A stretch of 64,000 nucleotides of DNA, taken from Streptomyces pilosus. Lineage in GTDB: Bacteria > Actinomycetota > Actinomycetes > Streptomycetales > Streptomycetaceae. Made by a program: the position numbers and the translations under genes. The stretch spans positions 124,001 through 188,000 of the forward strand of contig NZ_BMTU01000010.1 in assembly GCF_014649835.1 (NCBI RefSeq). The letters are read 5' to 3'. Positions 49,828-56,919 of this stretch are shown here, in pieces. The notes under the pieces were generated by a model, which was not told the DNA's origin, ran no database searches, and saw nothing but the letters and a program-made list of their open reading frames with translations. The first letter of the stretch is position 1, and each line of letters opens with the position of its first letter.

Positions 49828-51842
49828 CCCCAGTCGGTCCCCCGGTCCAGGAAGCGGAGGCGGACGTGGCGGGCCGGCGACGGGGTGAACACGGCCGTGT
49901 CCAGGCCGCCGTCACCGGCGGTGGTGGACCAGACGGTGCGCCAGTCGGTGCCGTCGGTGGACAACTCGACGCGGTACGCGCTGCCGTAGGCGCGCTCCCA
50001 GTCGAGGGTGACGCGCCCGACCCGGTGGGTGCCGCCGAGGTCGACGCGCAGCCACTGGTCGTCGCTCCAATCGGCGGCCCAGCGGGTGCCCCGGTCCCCG
50101 TCCACGGCCCGGCCGGGCGCATAGGAGGTGAACGGGTTCCACTCCGTCGAACTGGCGGTGGCCTCCGCACCCTCGGCGAGGTTCACCCCCGCCCGGTGCG
50201 CCTCGGAGGCGCCCCAGGTGTCGAGGTAGGACTCCGCACCCCGGAAGAGGTCGTCCACCACGTCCTGCCCGCCCACACGCCGGATGTCCTCGATCCAGTC
50301 GGGGACGAGACCGTAGTGCGCGGCGCCGTCGGTGTTGAGGTCCCAGGTGCGCTCGCCGGTGGTCTGCCGGTCGAGGACGGAACCGCCGTCGACGCTGCGG
50401 AAGGGGTAGGTGACGGCGTCCGGTGCGTCCGCGCCGCGCGGGGCCGGCCAGCCGCCGACGCCGTTCATGTCCGTGCCGTAGCCGTAGCCCGCCCCGTACC
50501 GGTCGCGCAGCCGCTCGGTGCGCCTCGCCTCCGTGACGAAGTGCTCGGAGCCGTTCATGTACTGGGCGGTGAACCCGCCGAGCGCGTAGACCCGTTCGGT
50601 CCAGTTCTGGTCCATCCAGCTGTGCGAGGAGAGGACGCCGGGGTAGGACTCGGCCTCGAAGAGGTCGAGCACCCTGCCGGTGGCCTTGACGCTCATGTGG
50701 TCGATCTCGAGCATCATGTTGCGCTTCATCATGCCGCGCACGGCGTACTCGCCCAGCTCGGTGAGCCCCCGGACGTTGCACCGGGCGTCCTCGGCGTAGG
50801 CCGGCACCTCCACGCCCGGCGGCAGTTCCCGCTCGGCGGCCGGCGCGGAGGCGAGGCCGATGGGGTTGTCGGCCTGCGGGCCTGCGCACTTCCCGGTCCG
50901 CCAGAAGGTGCCGGTGGACAGGAACTGCCCGACGTTGATGGCGGTACCGAGCGCGCCCGAGTCGAAGCGCACGCCGCACAGCGCGTTGTCGAACTTGTGG
51001 CACAGGAACATGCTGCGCACACCCAGCGCGTACAGCTCGTCCAGTCCGGCGTCGATGTCGGCGCGGTCGCACTGCGCGACGTCCAGGATCTGCTTGCAGC
51101 CGAAGGGTTCGGAGGTCTCGACCCCGAGGACGACCGCCAGTTTGCCCCGCGCGACGACGTCCCGCGCCTGCGCGCTGTCGGTGACGACGCGGAACCAGCC
51201 CTTTCCCGGCCCGCCGTACATCCCGTCGATGTACGCCTGCAGGTCGTAGGTCAGTTTCGCCTGGAGCCTGATCGACGTCATCTCGTCGCAGCTGCGGTCC
51301 TTGAAGAAGTACACCGAGCAGATCACGCCGTTGGTGACCAGGTCGTTCACCATGACGCGCTGGCCGCCGCGCCAGGCCCGCTCGATCCAGGCGTAGTAGT
51401 TCTGCTGGTGGGTGAGCGAGTCGTGGGCGGGCCAGTCGCGGAAGGTGGGCCAGCCGGCCGGATCGTGCCTGCCGTCGCCGCCGTTGGTGATGAAGTCGAA
51501 GACGGCGAGGGAGCCGTCGGGGTAGTGCTCGGGGCAGTCCCTGAGCGCGTCGGCGATGCCCTTCTGCGAGAACGCCCTGCCGCAGATGAGGCGGCCGCCG
51601 AACGCCTCGTTGGACATGACGTGGTTGTGCGCGTCGACAAAACCGCGCACCTCACCGTCCGCGCCGGTCCCGGTGAACGGCTCGCCGGTGACGCCGATCC
51701 CGGAGTCGGGCGCGGGGCGGGCGGTGGGGTCCCACCAGTTCCCGTCGGCCGCGGAGCCGGGCGTGGGGGCGAGGGCCGCGGCCAGCACGAGGAGGAGCAG
51801 CGTGACGACCCCGAGGTGTCGTCGTGTGCGGTGCGTGGTCAT
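49791..51842 (-). CDS. Secreted amidohydrolase/M19 dipeptidase-like protein with discoidin domain
   Basis: The 683-residue protein has a signal peptide (1-32, MTTHRTRRHLGVVTLLLLVLAAALAPTPGSA-AD). A metal-hydrolase domain follows with VDAHNHVMSN (HxH metal site), LGVETSEPFGC, SMFLCHKFDN, IDHMSVKATG (about residue 390) and GTDMNGVGG, the pattern of renal-dipeptidase-like enzymes. It has large Cys-rich insertions. The C-terminal 140 residues form an F5/8-type (discoidin/CBM32) module (NLAEGAEATASSTEW... DDQWLRVDLGG). It is extracellular and the substrate is unknown. It is much longer than ordinary M19 peptidases (about 400 residues). Confidence 0.85.
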   Translation of the reverse strand: MTTHRTRRHLGVVTLLLLVLAAALAPTPGSAADGNWWDPTARPAPDSGIGVTGEPFTGTGADGEVRGFVDAHNHVMSNEAFGGRLICGRAFSQKGIADALRDCPEHYPDGSLAVFDFITNGGDGRHDPAGWPTFRDWPAHDSLTHQQNYYAWIERAWRGGQRVMVNDLVTNGVICSVYFFKDRSCDEMTSIRLQAKLTYDLQAYIDGMYGGPGKGWFRVVTDSAQARDVVARGKLAVVLGVETSEPFGCKQILDVAQCDRADIDAGLDELYALGVRSMFLCHKFDNALCGVRFDSGALGTAINVGQFLSTGTFWRTGKCAGPQADNPIGLASAPAAERELPPGVEVPAYAEDARCNVRGLTELGEYAVRGMMKRNMMLEIDHMSVKATGRVLDLFEAESYPGVLSSHSWMDQNWTERVYALGGFTAQYMNGSEHFVTEARRTERLRDRYGAGYGYGTDMNGVGGWPAPRGADAPDAVTYPFRSVDGGSVLDRQTTGERTWDLNTDGAAHYGLVPDWIEDIRRVGGQDVVDDLFRGAESYLDTWGASEAHRAGVNLAEGAEATASSTEWNPFTSYAPGRAVDGDRGTRWAADWSDDQWLRVDLGGTHRVGRVTLDWERAYGSAYRVELSTDGTDWRTVWSTTAGDGGLDTAVFTPSPARHVRLRFLDRGTDWGYSLYEVGVHGR

Positions 51843-51982
51843 TGCGCACGTCCCTCCGTCGCGGAGTTGTCATGACCTTCACAAGCGCCTGGGCCGAGAA
51901 TCGCTACTGGCGCGTAGGCCGTCAAGGGTGCGCGCGTCACCGGCCTGCGGGACGTCCGGCCCGGGGGGATCCGCCCGGCAGG

Positions 51983-52333
51983 CTAGGCCCCGCCGCCGGT
52001 CTCGTAGTGCATCGAGATGGAGCGCAGCACGTCGGCGGACGACACGTCGGTGCGGCCCTCGTCGTGGATCTCGGCGAGCTGGACGAAGGCGAAGGTGAGG
52101 GACGAGGCGATCTGGACGATGGCGGGACCGAGCTTCGCGGTGACGATGTCCGCGACCTCGCGCGCGCTCGCGTCGGCCGGCAGCTGGACGTGCGGCAGCA
52201 TCTCCTCCAGGAGGGTGGCGACCGCCCCGTTCCTGGCCACGTCGGCGTCCGGGTTCTCCCGCAGCCGCCGCCGCATCTCCAGTGCCTCGGTGAGGATGCC
52301 GACGCTCCGCTGCATGATCTCCCGCTGTTCCAT
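51983..52333 (-). CDS. Hypothetical helical protein
   Basis: The 116-residue soluble protein is predicted helical throughout (REIMQRSVGILTEALEMRRRLRENPD..., SSLTFAFVQLAEIHDEGR, SADVLRSISMHYETGG). No domain is recognised. The ATG at 52333 lacks a clear ribosome site. Codon use is normal for the region. It is divergent from the phosphatase gene at 52551. Confidence 0.65.
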   Translation of the reverse strand: MEQREIMQRSVGILTEALEMRRRLRENPDADVARNGAVATLLEEMLPHVQLPADASAREVADIVTAKLGPAIVQIASSLTFAFVQLAEIHDEGRTDVSSADVLRSISMHYETGGGA

Positions 52334-52550
52334 GCGCACAGCCTAGACAGCGGCGGTGACCGGGCGGGAGGGAACGGCCGGCCCGGTCCCCGGCGGGCCC
52401 GGCCCTACCGCCCCCGGCACCGGTCCGGAACGGTCCGCGACTGGCTCCGTCGTCCTTCCGGCGACTATCATCCCTTTCATATGCGCATGCGCGCTTCGTC
52501 CCCCGTCGGCGGTCACCGCGCGTGGGTGTCCTCGCCCGAGTGAGTGATCC

Positions 52551-53381
52551 ATGTTCCGCATCGGTTCCACGGACGACGGCGACGAGCTGCTGGTCAGGCT
52601 CCGGACGCTGACGGCTCAGGCACGTGCGCAGGCCGAGGTGCAGCGCTCCCGGGTGGAACTGGCCGTCGCCCTGCAACGCGGCATGCTGCCGAGGGGGCTG
52701 CCGGTCGCCGACGGCGTGCGGCTGTCCGTGCGGTACGCGCCCGCGAACCAGGGTCTCAACGTGGGCGGCGACTGGTACGACGCGTTCACCATGCCCGACG
52801 GCCGGATCGGGCTGTCCATCGGCGACGTGCAGGGGCACAACATCGAGGCCGCGGCCTTCATGGGACAGGTCCGGGTCGGACTGCGGGCGCTGGCCTCGGT
52901 GGACGGCGACCCGGGCGAACTCCTCGCCCGGACGAACGAACTGCTGTTGTCCCTGGGCTCCGACCTGTTCGCCACCTGCACCTTCCTGCGGCTCGATCCG
53001 GGCACCCGGCTGCTGGAGAGCGCCCGCGCCGGTCACCTGCCGTGTGTGTGGGCCACCGCGGACGGCCGCAGCGGGGTCACCCGGGACGAGGGCGGCCCAC
53101 CCCTGGGCGTCCAGTCCGGGACCGTCTACCCGGTCACCCGGTACCGGCTCGACACCGGCGGCATGTTCGTGATGCTCACCGACGGGGTGGTGGAGGGTCC
53201 GTCCATGCCGCTCGACGAGGGCCTGCACCAGGCGGCACGGCTCGCGGGCACGGCCGCGGTCGCGGGCATGAACACGGACGGGCTCGCCGCCGCCCTGATC
53301 AAGGGCGCGGAGCGGGTGGGGCACGACGACGACGCGGCCGTCCTCGTGATCGGGCACGAGGAGCCGGCCACTCGTCCATAG
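52551..53381 (+). CDS. SpoIIE/RsbU-type PP2C serine phosphatase
   Basis: The 276-residue protein has a short helical lead (about 12-40) and a PP2C-SpoIIE domain with all metal ligands: VGGDWYDAF, IGDVQGHNIEAA, LTDGVVE and HDDDAAVLVI. Such phosphatases dephosphorylate anti-anti-sigma factors in partner-switching cascades, which Streptomyces uses widely. No PAS or GAF sensor is attached, so input must come from partners. TATCAT at 52466-52471 is a possible -10. A 20-codon ORF (52481-52543) lies between it and the start. Confidence 0.9.
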   Translation: MFRIGSTDDGDELLVRLRTLTAQARAQAEVQRSRVELAVALQRGMLPRGLPVADGVRLSVRYAPANQGLNVGGDWYDAFTMPDGRIGLSIGDVQGHNIEAAAFMGQVRVGLRALASVDGDPGELLARTNELLLSLGSDLFATCTFLRLDPGTRLLESARAGHLPCVWATADGRSGVTRDEGGPPLGVQSGTVYPVTRYRLDTGGMFVMLTDGVVEGPSMPLDEGLHQAARLAGTAAVAGMNTDGLAAALIKGAERVGHDDDAAVLVIGHEEPATRP

Positions 53382-53433
53382 GGCCGACAGGCTCCGCGGC
53401 CCCGCCTCGCCGGGGCGGCGTCCCCGGTGTCTG

Positions 53434-54432
53434 ATGGCTTGTGTGGTGGCTCGCCAGAATCTCCGTACACCGGCCGTCTTCGTGCTCGAGACGCTGGCCG
53501 TCGCCGCCTGCTACTACGCCGGAGGGCGGCTCGGACTGCTGCGCGAGCTGACCGTCGCCGGCGCGGTGGTCTCACCCCTCTGGCCGCCGACCGGGGTGGC
53601 GGTCGCCGCCCTGCTGGTCCTCGGGCCGCGCTGCTGGGCGGGGATCGCGCTGGGCGCCCTGCTCGTGCTGACGCACCTCACCTCCCTCGAGCCGGCCTCG
53701 GTGGGCGTCCTCGTGGGCAACACCGCCGCGCCGGTGGCCGGATACCTCCTGTTGCGCAGGGTGGGTTTCCGTACGGACCTCAGCCGGTTGCGCGACTGTC
53801 TCGCCCTGGTGTTCCTGGGCGCCTTCGCGGCCATGCTGATCAGCTCGTCGACCGGTGCCGCGCTCCTCGTCGCCACGGGTGACCTGCCGGGGCGCGGCTT
53901 CTGGGGAGTGTGGCTGGCCTGGTGGGTCGGCGACGCGATGGGCGTACTGCTCGTCACGCCGCTCCTGCTGCTGCTCCCGCGGCTGCGGTTCCCGCTGCCC
54001 CGGGCGAGGTGGAAGGAGGCGGTGGGACTGGCCGTGGTCGCGGGCTGTCTCGTGCCGCCGGCCACGCGCAGTCCGGCGAGTCTGCTCTTCGCGATCTATC
54101 CGCTGCTGATCTGGGCGGCGCTGCGGTTCCGGCTGCCCGGCAGCATGCCGTGCGCGCTGTACGCCTCCGTGCTGGCCACGGTGGCGGCGACCGACCGGAT
54201 CGGGCCGTTCGCGCACATGACGGACGTTCAGGTGCTGGTCAATCTGCAGGCCTTCAACGGGGCCATGGCGCTGACCTCCCTGCTGCTGTCCGCGGTGATC
54301 ACCGAACAGCAGCACGTGCGGCGGTCGGTGGAGCGGGCCTGTCAGGAGCTGGTGGAGGTGCTGGAGCACCTGACGGCCGGGGAGACCGCCGCGGGGCGGC
54401 GGGACGGCGGGCGGCCGGGGGACACCGGGTAG
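53434..54432 (+). CDS. MASE1-domain membrane protein without output domain
   Basis: The 332-residue protein has eight or so hydrophobic helices of the MASE1 sensor type, with the early signature SPLWPPTGVAVAALLVLGPRCWAGIALGALL and the central FWGVWLAWWVGDAMGVLLVTPLLL. MASE1 usually carries a kinase, GGDEF or phosphatase output. Here only a short coiled helix follows (ITEQQHVRRSVERACQELVEVLEHL). It lies 52 bases behind the PP2C phosphatase gene on the same strand and may be its membrane input, which is inference. ATG 53434 has no clear ribosome site, so the start is uncertain. Confidence 0.85.
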   Translation: MACVVARQNLRTPAVFVLETLAVAACYYAGGRLGLLRELTVAGAVVSPLWPPTGVAVAALLVLGPRCWAGIALGALLVLTHLTSLEPASVGVLVGNTAAPVAGYLLLRRVGFRTDLSRLRDCLALVFLGAFAAMLISSSTGAALLVATGDLPGRGFWGVWLAWWVGDAMGVLLVTPLLLLLPRLRFPLPRARWKEAVGLAVVAGCLVPPATRSPASLLFAIYPLLIWAALRFRLPGSMPCALYASVLATVAATDRIGPFAHMTDVQVLVNLQAFNGAMALTSLLLSAVITEQQHVRRSVERACQELVEVLEHLTAGETAAGRRDGGRPGDTG

Positions 54433-54470
54433 TGCTCCTCCCCCGGTGTCCCCCGGCCGTCCCGGCCCGC

Positions 54471-54491
54471 GTGTCACTCGTCGAGTGACAC
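54471..54491. terminator. Perfect inverted repeat over the L,D-transpeptidase stop
   Basis: GTGTCACTCG and CGAGTGACAC flank a single base, giving a 21-bp inverted repeat between two convergent genes that includes the stop codon of the transpeptidase gene. A hairpin with the GTGTCAC/GTGACAC arms and a short loop would serve as a bidirectional terminator. Confidence 0.5.
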
Positions 54492-55325
54492 GGCGTCGCC
54501 CATCACCACCACCGGACGCAGGTCGGGGTCGAGGGCGCGCAGGAGATCCCGCATGTGCTCCTTCTGCAGGCTGACGCAGCCCTGGGTGGGCCCCTGATGG
54601 TCGACGTGCAGCCAGATGCCGCCGCCCCGGTCGCCGCCGAGCGGACGGGTCAGGTCCAGCGGCGTGGTGCCCGGCTCCCGGTTGTAGTCGATGGCGACGA
54701 CGTAGTCGAAGGATCCCTCCAGGGGCTCGCCCAGGAAGCCGGTGCCGCTGACGCCGAACCCGTCCGACCGGTCGTAGGGCAGGTCGGTGCCGGGATCGGG
54801 CAGCAGTCCCCCGGCGTCGGTGAGGGTGTAGACGCCGATCGGTGAGCGGAGGTCGCCCGCCCAGTGGTCGTCGGTCCAGCCCTTGAGGGCGTTGCGTGCG
54901 GGCCAGGCGGGGCCGGCCTCCCAGCCGGTGCCGGTGTGCTCGTACAGCACGGCCTCGGAACGGTTGGCGTCCCTGCCCCTGCCGGTCACCACGAGCACCT
55001 GGCGGGCCTGCTCCGGAATCCACGCCCGTGTCCGGGGGCCGAGGCCGGGGATCTCGGCGGGCGCCCGCTTCCGCGCTCCGGCACCGCTGCGGCCCTGCGC
55101 GGTGCTCGCGGTGCCGGGCGGCCCGGCGGCCGGCGCGGTGGCCGAGGAGGTGTCCGGGGTCGTGCCGCCGGTGCTCCCGCATCCGGTCAGGGCCGCCAGT
55201 ACGCAGAGGACGACGGCCGCCGACGGCACACGGCCGCGTGCTCGGGCGGGGACTGCGGCCCGGCGTCCGGCCCGGGACGGGGCTCGAAGACGCGGACGGC
55301 GCGGGCAGTCGATCGATGCAACCAT
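54474..55325 (-). CDS. Lipoprotein L,D-transpeptidase-like protein (YkuD-type)
   Basis: The 283-residue protein has a long basic N-terminus, then a lipoprotein signal with the lipobox LTGC (lipidated Cys49) and a Ser/Thr/Gly-rich linker. The YkuD-like catalytic domain ends in HVDHQGPTQGCVSL, the H-x...-S/T-x-GC pattern with the nucleophilic Cys. The domain is the short form found in secreted actinobacterial proteins (VLVVTGRG... SPIGVYTLTDAGG...). It should act on peptidoglycan cross-bridges outside the membrane. ATG 55325 is chosen. The frame upstream has no signal features. Confidence 0.87.
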   Translation of the reverse strand: MVASIDCPRRPRLRAPSRAGRRAAVPARARGRVPSAAVVLCVLAALTGCGSTGGTTPDTSSATAPAAGPPGTASTAQGRSGAGARKRAPAEIPGLGPRTRAWIPEQARQVLVVTGRGRDANRSEAVLYEHTGTGWEAGPAWPARNALKGWTDDHWAGDLRSPIGVYTLTDAGGLLPDPGTDLPYDRSDGFGVSGTGFLGEPLEGSFDYVVAIDYNREPGTTPLDLTRPLGGDRGGGIWLHVDHQGPTQGCVSLQKEHMRDLLRALDPDLRPVVVMGDAVSLDE

Positions 55326-56117
55326 GGTCTCAGCCTGACTTCGGCTCACCGGATTCGCCTCGGCTCCCGGCGCGAGTCCGGCGAAGTCCCCCGTCTGCGC
55401 CGCCCCCTTGTGGCAACGTCCGGCCCCGGACGACACCCGGACGGGTGACGAACCCGCACCCCGGGTGGAGTACGGGCCCGCCGGACGGAGTACCCGCGCC
55501 GGTGCGGTGCCACCGGAGGGTGACGAACCACGAGCCCGATCCGCTCACCACGCCCCCTTCGGCCGAAACGGTGAGGGCGGCGTCCGTCGGAGTGGCACCG
55601 CCACGGCCGCCGCCCGCGGTGCGGACGCCGGAGCCGTTGTGGGTGGTCCGCCGCCCGGTCACCTGCCGCGGTCTTGGGATCCGCGTCGGTGAGGGTCTTC
55701 CCGCTCCCGACCGTCGCCGGCCGGCACTCGGTCGAGGCGGGGTCGCGGCTGTGGGGCTCCCCGTGGGTGCCCGGGTCGCCGCCGGCGTCGGTGCGCCACG
55801 AACGAGTGAATAGGGCGCGGCTCCGGTCGTCGGCGGGGGCGGCCCCTTCGGCCGTCGACACGGACCAGCGGGGGGAACGCCTCCGCCGGGCCCTTGCGGG
55901 AGCGGAGTTGACGGCCGTCGGTGAGGTGGGCGGCCTGTGGGTCGTCCACGGCGGGGCCCGTCCCGGCACCGGGACGGTGCCGGCGACCCCGTGGCCCGGC
56001 CCTCCCGCGGCCGGCGGAGCACGTCAACCGGGAAGCGCACCGCAGAAACGGTCAACCGCGCTCGGCCGTACCATGGCTGGCCATCAGGTGAACCAACGGG
56101 AAGAAAGGGGCACTTCC
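55326..56117. other. 792-bp stretch without a supportable gene; two copies of GGGTGACGAACC
   Basis: Open frames here are Arg/Pro-rich and lack any domain or ribosome site. GGGTGACGAACC occurs exactly twice, at 55443-55454 and 55518-55529, 75 bases apart in the same orientation, 118 and 193 bases before the transpeptidase start. They could be regulatory. GAATAG near 55807 is a possible -10. Nothing else stands out. Confidence 0.5.
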
Positions 56118-56912
56118 GTGTCCGAGAACTCCACCGCAGCCACCGACCTCACCTCGCAGTACAGCGCCCAGGTCGCGAACGACCTGGAGCGCAACGTCAA
56201 GGAGCAGGAGCGGGTGACCGCCGACATCGCCGCGCTCCAGGAGCAGTTGACGGTGCTGCAGCACGACCACACGATCCTGGTGAACATGCAGCAGGCGCTG
56301 GGCCTCGCCGCGGCGCCCGCCGGCCCCCCGGCCGTGACCGGTGTCCCGGACGCCGCCGGGGAGCAGGCACCGGGCGGCGCCACCGTCCCGGCGCCGCGCG
56401 GGACGAGCGGAACGAGGCCCGGGGACCGGAAGCCCAGGCGGGCGAAGAAGGAGGCCGGGCGCACCGCGTCCGCCGAACCGGCGCGCAAGCCGGCCCCGGC
56501 CGAGGCGGACCGCTCCGGAGCTCCGGCGGGCAGCAGCCGGCCGGCCAAGGCGAAGACCGCCGGGGCGAAGAGGGCCGCGGCGAAGGGGACCGAGGCGAAG
56601 GGGACCGAGGCGAAGAGGGCCGGCGGTCCGTCGGCCAAGGCGAAGGAGGGCCGCGCGGACGGTCCCAAGCTGGTGGAACTCGTCCGCGCGCACCTGGAGG
56701 GGCAGAGCGAGCCGCGCTCGGCGGCGGAGGTGGCCGGAGCCCTCGGTGAGGCGCACCCCGGGCGGGCCTTCAGGACCACGGTGGTGCGCAACACCCTGGA
56801 GGGGCTCGTCGCCCGCAACCGGGCCCAGCGCACCAAGCAGGGCACCTCGGTGTTCTACACCGCGCCCGACGCCCCCGAGCAGGCCGGGCAGGCCGACGCG
56901 GCGCGTTCCTGA
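56118..56912 (+). CDS. Coiled-coil / Lys-Ala-rich linker / winged-helix protein
   Basis: The 264-residue protein begins with a heptad-like helix (about 8-58, QYSAQVANDLERNVKEQERVTADIAALQEQL...). A long linker of Ala, Lys and Pro follows (about 70-185) with histone-H1-like KAKTAGAKRAAAKGTEAKGTEAKRA repeats. It ends with a winged-helix domain (about 190-250, KLVELVRAHLEGQSEPRSAAEVAGALGEAHPGRAFRTTVVRNTLEGLVAR). The layout suggests a multimeric DNA-binding, nucleoid-type or regulatory protein. GTG at 56118 has AAAGGGG 7 bases upstream. I do not know a named family. Confidence 0.78.
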   Translation: MSENSTAATDLTSQYSAQVANDLERNVKEQERVTADIAALQEQLTVLQHDHTILVNMQQALGLAAAPAGPPAVTGVPDAAGEQAPGGATVPAPRGTSGTRPGDRKPRRAKKEAGRTASAEPARKPAPAEADRSGAPAGSSRPAKAKTAGAKRAAAKGTEAKGTEAKRAGGPSAKAKEGRADGPKLVELVRAHLEGQSEPRSAAEVAGALGEAHPGRAFRTTVVRNTLEGLVARNRAQRTKQGTSVFYTAPDAPEQAGQADAARS

Positions 56913-56919
56913 CGCCGCC

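Noticed and set aside
48936..51875. A 979-codon plus-strand frame over glpD and the peptidase gene
   Set aside because: It overlaps glpD in another frame and is antisense to the secreted hydrolase. No start signal or domain.
55330..56055. A 241-codon Arg/Pro/Gly-rich frame in the gap before the coiled-coil gene
   Set aside because: Composition is that of random GC-rich DNA, no ribosome site, no domain.
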